64,000 nucleotides of DNA from Albimonas donghaensis (GCF_900106695.1 NZ_FNMZ01000002.1:733544-797543), one strand, 5' to 3'; counted from the first letter of the stretch, positions 44,288-54,206 are shown. Made by a program: numbers and translations. Notes: generated from the letters alone by a model not told the origin.

Positions 44288-44374
44288 ATGTCCGGACCCT
44301 TCGTCATATCCGATCGCGCCCGCCTGCCCTGGCGGTTCTACGCGCGGCTCGCCGAGCTCCCCCTTCGAGGCTGA
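44288..44374 (+). CDS. Short upstream ORF in the leuC leader (28 codons)
   Basis: ATG at 44288 opens a 28-residue frame (MSGPFVISDRARL to AELPLRG) that ends 78 bp before leuC. It has four Leu codons, three of them near its end, but no run of Leu codons as in classic leu attenuators, and no clear antiterminator hairpins follow. No good ribosome site precedes it. It may be only chance. Confidence 0.2.
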   Translation: MSGPFVISDRARLPWRFYARLAELPLRG

Positions 44375-44452
44375 GCCCGCATGCCCGCGCGCGCCCGCGC
44401 CGCCGGCCGATGACGCCTCCCCCGCGACGACCCCAATTCCGGAGACCATCCG

Positions 44453-45859
44453 ATGTCCGCCCCCAAAACGCTGTATGACAAGATCTGGGACGCCCACCTG
44501 GTGAACCAGGCCGAGGACGGCACCTGTCTGATCTATATCGACCGGCACCTGGTCCACGAAGTGACGTCCCCCCAGGCCTTCGAGGGCCTGCGCATGGCCG
44601 GCCGCAAGGTCCGCCGCCCCGACGCGACCGTGGCCGTGCCCGACCATAACGTGCCCACCACGCTCGACCGCGCCAAGGGCATCGAGAACGAGGAAAGCCG
44701 CATCCAGGTCGAGGCGCTGGAGAAGAACGCCAAGGAAAACGGCATCACCTATTACGGCGTGGACGACGTGCGTCAGGGCATCGTCCACATCATCGGGCCG
44801 GAGCAGGGCTGGACCCAGCCCGGCATGACCATCGTGTGCGGCGACAGCCACACCGCGACGCATGGCGCCTTCGGGTCGCTGGCGCACGGGATCGGCACGT
44901 CGGAGGTCGAGCATGTGCTCGCCACCCAGACGCTGATCCAGCGCAAGGCCAAGAACATGCTGGTGAAGGTGGAGGGCGAGCTGCCCCCCGGCGTCACCGC
45001 CAAGGACATCACGCTGACCATCATCGGCAGGACCGGCACCGCCGGCGGCACCGGCTACGTCATCGAATACGCGGGCTCGGCGATCCGCGCGCTGTCGATG
45101 GAAGGCCGCATGACCCTGTGCAACATGGCGATCGAGGGCGGCGCCCGCGCGGGTCTGGTCGCCCCGGACGAGAAGACCTTCGCCTATGTCATGGGCCGGC
45201 CGCACGCCCCCAAGGGCGCGGCCTGGGAGCAGGCGCTGGACTACTGGAAGACCCTCTATTCCGACGACGGCGCCCATTACGACAAGATCATCGAGATCGA
45301 CGCTTCCGAGATCGCGCCGGTGGTGACCTGGGGCACCTCGCCCGAGGACGTTCTGCCGATCACCGCCGCGGTCCCCGCGCCCGGCGACTTCGCCGGCGGC
45401 AAGGTCGACGCGGTTCAGCGCTCGCTGGACTACATGGGTCTGACGGCGGGAACCAGGCTGTCGGATATCGAGATCGACGCGGTGTTCATCGGGTCCTGCA
45501 CCAACGGCCGCATCGAGGATCTGCGCGAAGTCGCGAAGGTGATGGAGGGCCGCAAGGTCAAGGACGGCCTGCGGGCGATGATCGTGCCGGGCTCGGGCCT
45601 GGTGCGCGCGCAGGCGGAGGAGGAGGGCATCGCCCAGAAGCTCATCGACGCGGGCTTCGAATGGCGGATGGCCGGCTGCTCCATGTGCCTGGCGATGAAC
45701 CCGGACCAGCTGGCGCCGGGGGAGCGCTGCGCCTCGACCTCGAACCGCAATTTCGAGGGCCGTCAGGGCCGCGGCGGCCGCACCCACCTGCTGAGCCCGG
45801 CCATGGCCGCGGCCGCGGCGGTGACCGGCAAGCTGACCGACGTGCGCGACCTGGTCTGA
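44453..45859 (+). CDS. leuC: 3-isopropylmalate dehydratase large subunit
   Basis: A 468-residue aconitase-family protein isomerising isopropylmalate in leucine biosynthesis. It shows [53 protein letters not shown] and the three [4Fe-4S] ligands: the GDSHT-region Cys, one in [14 protein letters not shown] and a CSMC pair region in [21 protein letters not shown] lies before the ATG. It ends at a strong terminator, so leuD is not co-transcribed directly downstream and is not in this window. Confidence 0.97.
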   Translation: MSAPKTLYDKIWDAHLVNQAEDGTCLIYIDRHLVHEVTSPQAFEGLRMAGRKVRRPDATVAVPDHNVPTTLDRAKGIENEESRIQVEALEKNAKENGITYYGVDDVRQGIVHIIGPEQGWTQPGMTIVCGDSHTATHGAFGSLAHGIGTSEVEHVLATQTLIQRKAKNMLVKVEGELPPGVTAKDITLTIIGRTGTAGGTGYVIEYAGSAIRALSMEGRMTLCNMAIEGGARAGLVAPDEKTFAYVMGRPHAPKGAAWEQALDYWKTLYSDDGAHYDKIIEIDASEIAPVVTWGTSPEDVLPITAAVPAPGDFAGGKVDAVQRSLDYMGLTAGTRLSDIEIDAVFIGSCTNGRIEDLREVAKVMEGRKVKDGLRAMIVPGSGLVRAQAEEEGIAQKLIDAGFEWRMAGCSMCLAMNPDQLAPGERCASTSNRNFEGRQGRGGRTHLLSPAMAAAAAVTGKLTDVRDLV

Positions 45860-45885
45860 GGCCGCGCCCGCGGATCCGACGCAGG

Positions 45886-45912
45886 AAAGGGCGGCCCCCG
45901 GGCCGCCCTTTT
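45886..45912 (+). terminator. Intrinsic terminator after leuC
   Basis: A 9-bp GC stem (GGGCGGCCC and complement) with a 2-base loop, flanked by AAA on the left and TTTT on the right, lies 27 bp after the leuC stop. The symmetric A/T flanks mean it could work from both sides. Confidence 0.88.
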
Positions 45913-46061
45913 CGCATTCCGGCGCCCGGACCGGGAGCGAGCGGCCGCCTCTGACCTGGCGAGGTCTCGCCGGGACCGGAGCGGCTGCAACCGGGCTGCG
46001 CGGGCGGCGGCGCTCCCCCTGCCGAAGGCGCCTGCGCGGGCGACGCAGCGCGCCATGGGCC

Positions 46062-46619
46062 ATGTTCTCGAAGTCGGCCCTGCCGGGGATCCGCTTGGCG
46101 ATCACCCGGCTCCGGGTCTCGGCCCAGGTCGAGGAGACCGCCGGGGATCTCATCCTCAAACGTCTGAAATCAGGCCGGACGCATTATCGGTTCGAGCATC
46201 ATCGTTTCGAGCATTTCGGGGCGCATCCGCTGACCTGCATGGGGTATCACGCACGGGTCACCAAGGCCTCGGGCGACGGCCGGGTGGACGTGATCGCGCA
46301 TCGCGACGAGCTGGGCTTCGAGCCGCCGATCATCAAGGTGCAGGTGAAGCAGGTTCTGGACCAGATCGGCCGGCCCGCGGTGCAGCAGCTGCATGGCGCG
46401 ATCGAGACCGGCGAGCATGGGCTGTTCGAGACGCTGGGCGGGTTCACCAACGACGCGCGGGTGTTCGAGCGCAGCAAACCGAACCTGCGGCTGGTCGATG
46501 GCGATGCGCTCATCGCCTTGATCTACAATCACTATCACAAGTTCGAGCCGCGCTGGCAGCGGCTGATCCCGCTGCGGCGGGTGTATATTCCCGGCGGCGG
46601 CGCGGCCTCGGAGGACTGA
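46062..46619 (+). pseudogene. Mrr-like restriction endonuclease, C-terminal catalytic domain, probably truncated
   Basis: 185 residues. From about residue 59 it matches the Mrr-type catalytic domain: MGYHARVTKASGDGRVDVIAH, LGFEPPIIKVQVKQ (the Q-x-K half of the PD-(D/E)xK-like site), GEHGLFETLGGFTNDARVFE and NLRLVDGDALIALI. Whole proteins of this group are near 300 residues with an N-terminal domain that is absent here. A small duplication gives FEHHRFEHF where relatives have one FEH. No in-frame continuation upstream was found in the 200 bp after leuC. It may still fold but looks like a decaying remnant. Confidence 0.6.
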
Positions 46620-46700
46620 GCGCCCTCGCCCCGCCTCGCGCCTCACCGCCACCGCGCCCCGTCATGCCTCGCGCGGCCCGCGGCCGCGTCCCGCTGCGGG

Positions 46701-46745
46701 GACGGCCGGGCGGGGCGATGGGGCGCGCAGCGACCCGAGGGCCGC
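46701..46745. repeat. Dispersed repeat R1, copy 1 (diverged)
   Basis: About 45 bp that begin GACGGCCGGGCGGGGCGATG and end GAGGGCCGC. It lies 27 bp beyond the stop of the minus-strand gene ending at 46773. Two closer copies occur at 48811 and 50831. Confidence 0.75.
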
Positions 46746-46772
46746 CCGCGACGTCCCCCGCCGCCCGAAACT

Positions 46773-47099
46773 TCAGCCCCGAAGACGGCGCGCGTTGCTG
46801 CGCACCCGCACGGCCACCGGCTCGGTCGCGTCGTAAAGCGCGTGCTCGGGCGTCGCCCCGGAGGCCAGGGCCAGCGCCGCCGCCTCGATCCCCCGCGTGA
46901 AGGCGGTGTGCTTTTCCGTGACCATCCGCATGGCCTCTTCCGTGGTCATCGACCCGGTCATCATCATCATGGACCGCCGCGCGATGACCTCGGCCGAAGC
47001 GACCGCCGTCTCCGTCTGCTGGGTCCACAGGTCCGTCCAGATCCGCCACGGGCCCAGAGGATCCGCCTTCTTGCTTCGTCCGCCCGACCGCTTGTTCAT
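46773..47099 (-). CDS. Small helical protein of unknown function, coupled to MFS gene
   Basis: 108 residues. After a basic start it has a Trp-rich WRIWTDLWTQQTETAV and a helical MTTEEAMRMVTEKHTAFTRG, ending RVRSNARRLRG. Rhodobacterales encode many small proteins with this arrangement (Met-rich middle, AxxMVxEKxxAF, C-terminal RxRxNARRL), some annotated as phasin-like; I do not claim a function. The ATG overlaps the MFS stop as ATGA, so the two are translated together. Confidence 0.75.
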   Translation of the reverse strand: MNKRSGGRSKKADPLGPWRIWTDLWTQQTETAVASAEVIARRSMMMMTGSMTTEEAMRMVTEKHTAFTRGIEAAALALASGATPEHALYDATEPVAVRVRSNARRLRG

Positions 47100-48403
47100 T
47101 TCACCCTTTCCAAGAGGTCGGGATCACGTCCCGCCCTCCGATCCACCCACCGGAACACGCCGGCCATCAGAAGACTGTATAACGACATTCCTGACAATTG
47201 GGTTTCCAATCCGACTCCTGCGTCGATGAGCATACCTGACAATCCAGGGCCCAGCGCCGTCGCGAAGACCATGACCGAGGCCGCCGCCGCCCGGATCGCG
47301 CCCAGGTGGCGGGTCCCGTAGATCTCGGGCCACCAGGCCCCGGCGACCGCGGACCCGTAGCCCTGCATGGCCCCCATCAGCGCCATGATCGCCGCCGCGG
47401 CGGCCAGCCCCTGCCCGAAGGACGCCGCGCCGAGCGCCAGCGCCAGCAGCAGCGGCCAGGCGGGCGCCGCGCGGCGCGCCCCCACCCGGTCCACGATCCA
47501 GCCGCCGAGGAAGGTCATCGGGATCGCCGCGGCGACGTAGAGCGGGAACAGCGCCACGAACTGGGCGAGCGTCCAGCCCTTGATGTCGGCCAGATGCGCC
47601 TGCTGGAAGAAGAAGGCGGTGGAGAACACCGGCTGCGCGAGGAAGGCGGGGAAGGTGGCGATGAACAGCCAGTGCCGCAGCGCCTGCGGCCGGGTCCAGT
47701 GGCGGCCGCCGAGGCCTGGGGTCTCGGAGGCCGCGCCGGGGGCGCCCGGACGCCGCTCGCGCCGCAGCCAGAGCGGGGCGAGGGGCGCGAGGGCCAGCGC
47801 CAGGCAGGCCGCCGCGATCCAGCCGCCGCGCCAGCCCACCAGCCCGGTCAGCGCCACGAAGCCCAGCGGCAGCAGCGCCTCGCCGACCGCGATGCCGAGC
47901 CCGGCGATGGCCACGGCGCGGCCGCGGCGGCGGGCGAACCAGCGCCCCATGCAGACCATGGCGGTGTGGTAGAGCATCCCCTGCCCGAAGAGCCGCAGCA
48001 GGAACACCGCGCCGACCAGGGCGGCGGCGACGGGCGAGGCGGCCATGACCAGGCAGGCCCCGGCCAGCAGGGCCATCAGCGCGCCGGCCAGCCGCCCGGC
48101 GCGGACCCGATCGGCGAGCCCGCCGGCCCAGAGCATGGTGGCGGCGGAGGCGAGGGTGCCCAGCGTGTAGATCCCGCCCCATTCGCCATGGCTGAGCCCG
48201 AACTCGCCCCGGATCTCGCCGGCCGAGAGCGAGATGAAGAAGGTCTGCCCGAAGGAGGACGCGAAGGTCATCAGCGCCCCGGCCCCCAACCAGCGGGCGT
48301 TGGCGGAGAGGAAGCCGCCGAGCCCGCCCTCGATATCGCCCGCGGGCCCGGAGGCGTCCTGCGCGGCCGGTCGGGAGGGCGGAGATGCGGGCGGCGTGAG
48401 CAT
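47096..48403 (-). CDS. Major facilitator superfamily transporter
   Basis: About 435 residues with 12 predicted membrane segments. Early motif A-like GGLADRVRAGRLAGALMAL follows TM2, and the second half repeats it as LGGWIVDRVGARRAAP. The N-terminus is Pro/Ser-rich. The substrate is unknown; the IRGEFGLSHGEWGGIYTLGT region is like MFS members annotated as sugar or drug transporters. The ATG at 48403 has a weak ribosome site, and a GTG 15 bases upstream is possible. The small gene at 46773-47099 is overlapped at the 3' end. Confidence 0.88.
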   Translation of the reverse strand: MLTPPASPPSRPAAQDASGPAGDIEGGLGGFLSANARWLGAGALMTFASSFGQTFFISLSAGEIRGEFGLSHGEWGGIYTLGTLASAATMLWAGGLADRVRAGRLAGALMALLAGACLVMAASPVAAALVGAVFLLRLFGQGMLYHTAMVCMGRWFARRRGRAVAIAGLGIAVGEALLPLGFVALTGLVGWRGGWIAAACLALALAPLAPLWLRRERRPGAPGAASETPGLGGRHWTRPQALRHWLFIATFPAFLAQPVFSTAFFFQQAHLADIKGWTLAQFVALFPLYVAAAIPMTFLGGWIVDRVGARRAAPAWPLLLALALGAASFGQGLAAAAAIMALMGAMQGYGSAVAGAWWPEIYGTRHLGAIRAAAASVMVFATALGPGLSGMLIDAGVGLETQLSGMSLYSLLMAGVFRWVDRRAGRDPDLLERVK

Positions 48404-48868
48404 GGGCTTACTGACCACGCACCCGGCCGGAAGGCGAGCCCTCACGCGTCGGGGGAGGCGCCGCGTCGAGGCCGCGCCCGGTTGCGCCGAAGCGCCCGCG
48501 GCGCGGGGCGGCGGCGGCGCGGGTCGAGAGGGCGGAGGCGGGAGGGCGAAGGCAGGAAGCCGACCCGCCGGGCGGGGATTCGGGACCGGTCGCGCTTGAG
48601 CGGGGCTTGCGCGGCGCCCCGACCCTCCGGGACCCGCGGGGCGATCCGCGGTCTTCGCTCGGCGCGGGGGCCCTGGCGGGATGCGGAGGCAGGGCCGTCC
48701 GGGGAGCGTCCGGGATCCGGGCCCTGGCGGGCTGGGATCTGCCGGGGGACGGTCGCCCCTCCCCGCCCCCTGCCCGCAGTCGAGACGCCCCCGGCGACAT
48801 GCCCAGGAAAGGGGACGGCCGGGCGGGGCGATGCGGAGCGCAGCGGAGCGAGGGCCGCGCGCGCCGGC
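48404..48868. other. 465-bp gap between P450 and MFS genes
   Basis: No gene is supported. It holds R1 repeat copy 2 near its right end and otherwise very GC-rich sequence. Confidence 0.6.
48811..48858. repeat. Dispersed repeat R1, copy 2
   Basis: About 48 bp, nearly identical to the copy at 50831 (one substitution in the core: CAGCGGAGCG against CAGCGAAGCG). It lies 10 bp beyond the P450 stop on the gene's 3' side. Confidence 0.9.
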
Positions 48869-50383
48869 CTAGCCCTCCGCCGCGCGGCGCAGAGCGACAT
48901 GCAGGCGCACGGGCGCCTTGGTGCGCAGGGTGATCTTGCCCAGCGGGTCGGGCGGCGGGCCGGCGGGGCTGAGGCGCAGGTCGGGCAGCGCGCGGGCCAG
49001 AACCATCAGCCCCTCCAGCCGCGCCAGCGCAAGGCCGACGCAGATCCGCGGCCCCGCCCCGAAGGGGATATGCGCGAAGGGGTGCCGGCCGGTCTTCGCA
49101 TCGCCCAGGAAGCGCCCCGGGTCGAACTTGCCCGGCGCCTCCCACAGGCGCGCGTTGCGGTGGATGAGCCCGATCACCACCTGCATGCGGGCGCCGGCGG
49201 GGATCTCCAGGTCCTCGAACCGGTCGGCCTCGATCGCCTGTCGCCCGACGGTGAAGGCCGGCGGGTAGAGGCGCAGGATCTCGTCATAGGCGGCGGGAAG
49301 CTCCGCCGCCGCCTTGGCTCCGGCGGGGTCCAGCGGCGCGCCCGCGGCCTCGGCCGCCGCCCCCGCGACGCCGGCCAGGCGGTCCTGCCACACGGGCTCC
49401 CGCGACAGCCGGTCGAGGCCCCAGACCAGCGACAGGGCCGTGGTCTCGTGCCCGGCGGCGAAGAGGGTCAGCACCTCGTTGCGGATGGCGCCGCGGTCGA
49501 GCAGGGCGCCGGTCTCCTCGTCGCGGGCATGGACCAGGATGTCGAGCAGGTCGGGGGAATCGGGCTCTCCCGCCCCGTCCGCCCGCCGCGCGAGACGGGC
49601 GTCGATCAGCGGCAGCAGCCAGGCGTCGAGCGCCTCCAGCGCCTCCATCGCCGCCTTGCGGGACCGGCGCGGCGCCCATTTCCCCAGCCCCATCACGTCG
49701 GCGAAGGGCGGCGAGCCGGCATCGGTGATGGTGATGTCCATGAGCCGGCCGATGCGCGCCGTCTCCTCGCCCATGTCCGAGGAGAAGAACGCCTCCATCG
49801 CCACCCGCATGGCGAGTTCGGAGACCTCGGCGCTGAGGTCGATCTCGCCGCCCTGCGGGGAGGCTCCGGCGACGGCGCGCCAGCGGTCCAGCATGGCCTC
49901 CACATGGCGGGCCACGATGTCCTCGACCCCGCGGATGGCGCGGGCGTTGAAGGCGGGCGAGATCAGGCGGCGGCGCTGACGCCAGGCGGGGCCGTCCAGC
50001 GTCAGGCTGGAGGCGCCGAGGAATTTCGCGAAGACGATATCGTAGAAGCGGCCCTTCACGTAGTTGCCGGCGTTGGCCTGGAGGACGTGGCGGGCGAGGT
50101 CGGGGTCGTTGATGGTGATGACGACCTCGGGCCCGACGCGGGTGGCGTGCCAGCGGCGATGGGCGAGGTCCGGATGCACCATGTCCAGCAGGTTGCGCGA
50201 GGCGCGGCGGATGGTGCGGATGGTGTTGATCCGGCGCAGGAGGCGCGAGGAGGCCAGCCGCTCCAGCGAGGGCGGCGGGCTGTCGGGCAGGTAGAGCATG
50301 TCGCGTTCCAGCAGCGCGCGCTCGGCCGGGGTCTCGGTCCAGAGCGGGGCCGGGGCGGGTTTGGGCGCGGCGGCGTCGGTCAT
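48869..50383 (-). CDS. Cytochrome P450
   Basis: A 504-residue soluble P450. It shows an oxygen-binding I helix (LFAAGHETTALSLVWGL), the K-helix ExxR in YDEILRLYPP, a PGKFDPGRFL meander-type motif and the heme-thiolate loop HIPFGAGPRICVGLALARLE. An N-terminal NVKGRFYDIV-like segment with AFLGASSLTLDGPAWRQRRR is like the bacterial CYP group that includes fatty-acid hydroxylases, but the substrate is unknown. No TM anchor. The R1 repeat follows its stop. Confidence 0.93.
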   Translation of the reverse strand: MTDAAAPKPAPAPLWTETPAERALLERDMLYLPDSPPPSLERLASSRLLRRINTIRTIRRASRNLLDMVHPDLAHRRWHATRVGPEVVITINDPDLARHVLQANAGNYVKGRFYDIVFAKFLGASSLTLDGPAWRQRRRLISPAFNARAIRGVEDIVARHVEAMLDRWRAVAGASPQGGEIDLSAEVSELAMRVAMEAFFSSDMGEETARIGRLMDITITDAGSPPFADVMGLGKWAPRRSRKAAMEALEALDAWLLPLIDARLARRADGAGEPDSPDLLDILVHARDEETGALLDRGAIRNEVLTLFAAGHETTALSLVWGLDRLSREPVWQDRLAGVAGAAAEAAGAPLDPAGAKAAAELPAAYDEILRLYPPAFTVGRQAIEADRFEDLEIPAGARMQVVIGLIHRNARLWEAPGKFDPGRFLGDAKTGRHPFAHIPFGAGPRICVGLALARLEGLMVLARALPDLRLSPAGPPPDPLGKITLRTKAPVRLHVALRRAAEG

Positions 50384-50470
50384 GGGGCGGGTCCTTCGCT
50401 GGCGCGGGGCATGCGCATGGTGGCGCAGCCTATGCGCGCGGCGTGCCGCATGTCACGCCGCCTGCGCCCC

Positions 50471-50505
50471 GTGTCCCGCGCCCCGTGTCCCGTGTCCCGT
50501 GTCCC
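50471..50505. repeat. GTGTCCC heptamer repeats
   Basis: GTGTCCC occurs at 50471-50477, 50485-50491, 50492-50498 and 50499-50505. The last three are contiguous. It lies about 90 bp upstream of the P450 start. Confidence 0.75.
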
Positions 50506-50830
50506 GCCTCCCGCGCCGGGCGGTCGCCGCGCGGCGTGACGGCTGAGCGGCCCGCGACGCGCGCGGGGATCGGCGTCGGGCCGAAGGTCGGCCGGATCGC
50601 AGGCGCCGCGTCCAGGGCGCGCGGGCTGCACCGGGGCGCCCGCGGCGCGCGGAGATGTGGCGCCAGGGCGCGAGCGGCGAGGGGCCCGCGACCTCGGCGG
50701 ACCCAGCTTTCCCCCAGCGTGGGAGAGGGGCGGCTCGCGGCAGGCGGGCGAAACGGATGGGAGGGCGCGGCGCGCCGGGTTCCGCCCCGCCGGAAGCCCG
50801 GGCGACGCAGGCTCCGCCGGGCGCAGGAGC

Positions 50831-50878
50831 GGGGACGGCCGGGCGGGGCGATGCGGAGCGCAGCGAAGCGAGGGCCGC
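50831..50878. repeat. Dispersed repeat R1, copy 3
   Basis: About 48 bp matching the copy at 48811. Its ends CGGGCGG and CCGCCCG are complementary across about 28 bases, so RNA could fold a long hairpin. It lies 32 bp beyond the hslU stop on the 3' side. Confidence 0.9.
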
Positions 50879-50910
50879 CCGCGCCGCCCCTGCGAACCCG
50901 AAGCCCCGGC

Positions 50911-52212
50911 TCAGAGCACGTAGCGGCTCATGTCCGTGGACCTGGCCAGCGAGGCGACGCGGGCCTCGACATAGGCCCGGTCGATCTCCACGGCCTGGCC
51001 GTCGCGGTCGGGGGCCTCGAAGCTCAGCTCCTCGAACACCCGCTCCAGGATGGTGTAGAGGCGCCGGGCGCCGATATTCTCCACCGTCCGATTCACCTCC
51101 GCCGCGATCTCGGCCAGCGCCGCCACGCCGCTTTCGGCGAAGGTCACGGTCACGCCCTCGGTCGCCAGCAGGGCGGTGTACTGGCCGGTCAGCGCGTTGT
51201 CGGTCTCGGTCAGGATGCGCACGAAATCGGCCTCGGTCAGCGCGCCCAGCTCCACCCGGATCGGCAGACGGCCCTGCAGTTCCGGCAGCAGGTCCGAGGG
51301 CTTGGCGACGTGGAACGCCCCCGAGGCGATGAACAGCACATGGTCGGTCTTCACCGGCCCGTGCTTGGTGGAAACCGTCGTGCCCTCGATCAGCGGCAGC
51401 AGATCGCGCTGCACGCCTTCGCGGGAGACGTCGGCCCCCCGGGCGCCCTCACGCGCGCAGACCTTGTCGATCTCGTCGAGGAAGACGATGCCCGACTGCT
51501 CCACCGCCTCGACCGCATCGCGGGTGACGCGTTCCTGGTCCACGAGCTTGTCGGCCTCCTCGGCGATCAGCAGGTCATGGCTGTCGCGGACCTTGACCTT
51601 GCGCTTCCTGGTGCGCCCGCCCATCGCCTTGCCGAAGATCGCGCCCAGATCCGCCATCTGCCCTGGCTGCTGGCCGGGAATGTCGAACATGGCCAGCGGG
51701 TTGGACTGGTCGGAGACCTCGATCTCGATCTCGGTGTCGTCCAGCTCCCCCGCCCGCAGCTTGCGGCGGAACATCTCCCGCGTGCCCTCGCGCGAGCCGG
51801 GGCCGGTGAGCGCGTCGAGCACGCGCTCCTCCGCCGCCTGGTGGGCGCGGGCCTGCATCTCCTCGCGCCGCTGCTCGCGGACCATGACGATGGCGGATTC
51901 CACCAGGTCGCGCACGATCTGCTCCACGTCGCGGCCGACATAGCCGACCTCGGTGAACTTGGTGGCCTCGACCTTCAGGAAGGGCGCGCGGGCGAGCTTC
52001 GCCAGCCGGCGGCTGATCTCGGTCTTGCCGACGCCGGTCGGCCCGATCATCAGGATGTTCTTGGGGGTGACCTCGGGCTGCATCTCGGCGGGCAGGCGGC
52101 GGCGGCGCCAGCGGGCGCGCAGGGCCACCGCGACGGCGCGCTTGGCGTCGGCCTGGCCGATGATGAAGCGGTCGAGCTCCGAGACGATCTCGCGCGGGGT
52201 CAGGTCGGTCAT
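50911..52212 (-). CDS. hslU: ATPase subunit of the HslUV protease
   Basis: A 433-residue AAA+ unfoldase that feeds substrates to HslV. It begins [20 protein letters not shown] and has [16 protein letters not shown] (Walker A), [31 protein letters not shown] (Walker B), [15 protein letters not shown] and the C-terminal SRYVL tail that activates HslV. The ATG overlaps the stop of the inserted membrane-protein gene (ATGA). The length fits the family. Confidence 0.98.
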   Translation of the reverse strand: MTDLTPREIVSELDRFIIGQADAKRAVAVALRARWRRRRLPAEMQPEVTPKNILMIGPTGVGKTEISRRLAKLARAPFLKVEATKFTEVGYVGRDVEQIVRDLVESAIVMVREQRREEMQARAHQAAEERVLDALTGPGSREGTREMFRRKLRAGELDDTEIEIEVSDQSNPLAMFDIPGQQPGQMADLGAIFGKAMGGRTRKRKVKVRDSHDLLIAEEADKLVDQERVTRDAVEAVEQSGIVFLDEIDKVCAREGARGADVSREGVQRDLLPLIEGTTVSTKHGPVKTDHVLFIASGAFHVAKPSDLLPELQGRLPIRVELGALTEADFVRILTETDNALTGQYTALLATEGVTVTFAESGVAALAEIAAEVNRTVENIGARRLYTILERVFEELSFEAPDRDGQAVEIDRAYVEARVASLARSTDMSRYVL

Positions 52213-53333
52213 AGAGGGGTCTCCGGGAGGTTCGGCGTCCAGGGCGGCAGGCGGTCCTTGCCGGGGAAATCGGGCAGCGCCCGCATCAGGAGGGCGCGCA
52301 GGCCGGTCCAGCCGGCGCCGAGGCCCACCACGGCGGCGCCCAGCAGCATCAGCCCGCCGGCCGGCCCCAGCGTCGCGGCCTGGGCGACGCCCCAGACCAT
52401 GGAGGCGAGATAGGCCGCCGCCGCCAGCAGCAGCGAGCGACGGTCGAGCGCCAGCGCGAGGCCGGCCAGCGCCGCCAGGAACAGGCCCATGGCGGCGCCC
52501 GAGGCGGGGCCGGGATCGCGCAGCAGCGACAGGGCGACGGTGTTGACGATGGCGGGCCCGGCGGCGAGGTGCAGCCAGAACCCGCAGGCGGAAAGCCGCG
52601 TGACCCGGTGCGGGTCGCGCAGGTCGAAGGACAGCGCCAGCGCGAAGCAGGCCAGCCCGAAGACCAGCGTGGCGATGGCGAAGGCCGAGGAGGCGCCGAG
52701 GTCGAACAGCGCCTCGATCCCGCCGCCCTCGATCACCTGGATGGCGACCGCGTCGATGTCGATGATCAGCGCGCTCATCAACGCCGCGTAGGCCGCGAGC
52801 GCGGCGAGGAACAGCGCGAAGGGCAGGCGGAAGCGCAGGAAGAAGGCGATCGCGGCGGCGCCGGCTGCGGCCGAGGCGAGGCCGCCCTGCAGGGCCAGCG
52901 CCCCGTGCCCGACCATGGGCGCGAAGCCGGCGGCGGCTATGGCGGCGGAGGCCGCGAAGCCGATGGCGAGCAGCAGGCTGGGCAGCGTCATGCGGCGGAT
53001 GCGGGTGAGATACTCGGCCAGCGCCCAGGACCCGGCCATGCCCAGCAGGCCCGGCCCGGCGTCCCCGAAGGCGAGGCCGAGCAGCCACAGCCCCAGGCCC
53101 AGCGCCGCGACGCCGACCGCCACGAAGACGTCGTTGAGGCCGCGGAACAGCTCGAACGGCTCGTCGCCGACCCGCGCGCGCAGACCGCGGCGGGACTGGC
53201 CGAGGGCGGCGAGCCGCACGGCCTGCGCCTCGGTCACCAGCCCGGCGCCGACGGCGGCGCGCAGGTCGCCGGCGTTCAGAACGGCGTCGGAGGGGGGCGC
53301 GTCCGGAGCGGTCGGCGCGGCGTCAGGCGGCAA
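52209..53333 (-). CDS. Polytopic membrane protein inserted between hslV and hslU
   Basis: A 374-residue protein. The N-terminal 60 residues ([17 protein letters not shown]) resemble the soluble start of DUF2157-type membrane proteins, followed by about ten to twelve hydrophobic segments rich in Ala, Gly and Leu. The start is probably TTG at 53333, inside the end of hslV (11-base overlap); its stop overlaps the hslU start by four bases. This double overlap implies co-translation with both protease subunits. The function is unknown; I infer a possible membrane link for the protease but have no direct evidence. Confidence 0.75.
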   Translation of the reverse strand: MPPDAAPTAPDAPPSDAVLNAGDLRAAVGAGLVTEAQAVRLAALGQSRRGLRARVGDEPFELFRGLNDVFVAVGVAALGLGLWLLGLAFGDAGPGLLGMAGSWALAEYLTRIRRMTLPSLLLAIGFAASAAIAAAGFAPMVGHGALALQGGLASAAAGAAAIAFFLRFRLPFALFLAALAAYAALMSALIIDIDAVAIQVIEGGGIEALFDLGASSAFAIATLVFGLACFALALSFDLRDPHRVTRLSACGFWLHLAAGPAIVNTVALSLLRDPGPASGAAMGLFLAALAGLALALDRRSLLLAAAAYLASMVWGVAQAATLGPAGGLMLLGAAVVGLGAGWTGLRALLMRALPDFPGKDRLPPWTPNLPETPL

Positions 53334-53880
53334 TGGATTCCACCGTCAGGTTGCCGTTGGTGTAGACGCAGATATCGGCGGCGATGGCCATGGCGGCGCG
53401 GGCCACGGCCTCGGCGTCCAGATCCGTCTCCATCAGCCCGCGGGCGGCGGCGAGCGCGAAATTCCCGCCCGAGCCGATGGCGGCCACGTCATGCTCGGGC
53501 TCCAGCACATCGCCGGCGCCGGTGATGACGAACAGCTGGGCGCCGTCGGTGACGATCAGCATGGCCTCGAGATTTCGCAGGTACTTGTCGGTGCGCCAGT
53601 CCTTGGCGAGGTCGACGCAGGCGCGCAGAAGCTGGCCGGGCTGGGCTTCGAGCTTGGTCTCCAGCCGCTCCAGCAGGGTGAAGGCGTCGGCGGTGGAGCC
53701 GGCGAAGCCCGCCACCACTTCCTGGCCGCCGGGGGCGAGGCGGCGGACCTTGCGGGCCGAGCCCTTGATGACGGTCTGGCCGAGGCTGACCTGGCCGTCG
53801 CCGGCGACGACGACGCGGCCGCCGCGGCGCACCGCGAGGATGGTGGTGCCGTGCCAGCCGGGGAAGGTGTCGTCGCTCAT
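53323..53880 (-). CDS. hslV: Proteolytic subunit of the HslUV protease
   Basis: A 185-residue N-terminal-nucleophile peptidase. The catalytic Thr is the first of [10 protein letters not shown] (about residue 12), preceded by an 11-residue extension [11 protein letters not shown] like that of other alphaproteobacterial HslV proteins, which must be removed for activity. Further family motifs are [34 protein letters not shown] and [16 protein letters not shown]. It is the first gene of the hslV-membrane protein-hslU operon. Confidence 0.97.
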   Translation of the reverse strand: MSDDTFPGWHGTTILAVRRGGRVVVAGDGQVSLGQTVIKGSARKVRRLAPGGQEVVAGFAGSTADAFTLLERLETKLEAQPGQLLRACVDLAKDWRTDKYLRNLEAMLIVTDGAQLFVITGAGDVLEPEHDVAAIGSGGNFALAAARGLMETDLDAEAVARAAMAIAADICVYTNGNLTVESIAA

Positions 53881-53935
53881 GGGTCTCCGCCTTGCTTGGT
53901 GATGGGGTTCGGATGGGGCGTTGCGGCTCGGCCCG

Positions 53936-53964
53936 CATATAGGGAAGCGGGGGCGGGGACGCCA
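53936..53964 (-). promoter_or_regulatory. Probable promoter for hslV
   Basis: On the minus strand TGGCGT (53964-53959) and TATATG (53941-53936) lie 17 bp apart, about 55 bp before the hslV start. TATATG stands out in otherwise very GC-rich DNA. Confidence 0.5.
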
Positions 53965-54187
53965 CCCGGGGGGGCGGTCGGGGCGGGGCGCGCGCCGGCC
54001 GGCCAGTTCCACCGGGGGCGCGCGGAACGGACCCCGGGCGAGCGCTCGGACCATGGCCGGGACTCGGGAGCGAGCCCGTTCGAGGGCGCGCCCGGTGGAG
54101 CGTCGGGCCGGGGCCGGGAGATCCACGCTCGCCGCCGCTCCCCGGCCCCGGCGACCCGAGACCTCGCCGCCCGCGCCTTCGTCGCAG

Positions 54188-54206
54188 CGCGCCGCGGGCG
54201 CCCGGG
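54188..54206. repeat. Dispersed repeat R3, core copy
   Basis: Shares the core CGCGCCGCGGGCGCCCGGG with copies at 43565-43589 and 60583-60607 (opposite strand). Confidence 0.6.

Larger units (their letters stand above)
50384..50910. other. 527-bp gap between hslU and P450 genes
   Basis: No gene is supported. It contains the GTGTCCC heptamer repeats (50471-50505), a core R3 repeat copy (50633-50649) and R1 repeat copy 3 (50831-50878). The P450 promoter should be in the right-strand 5' part near 50384-50470 but no clear boxes are visible. Confidence 0.6.

Noticed and set aside
48404..50910. Biosynthetic gene cluster around P450 and MFS
   Set aside because: No synthase, tailoring or regulatory genes are present; a P450 plus a transporter is not enough.
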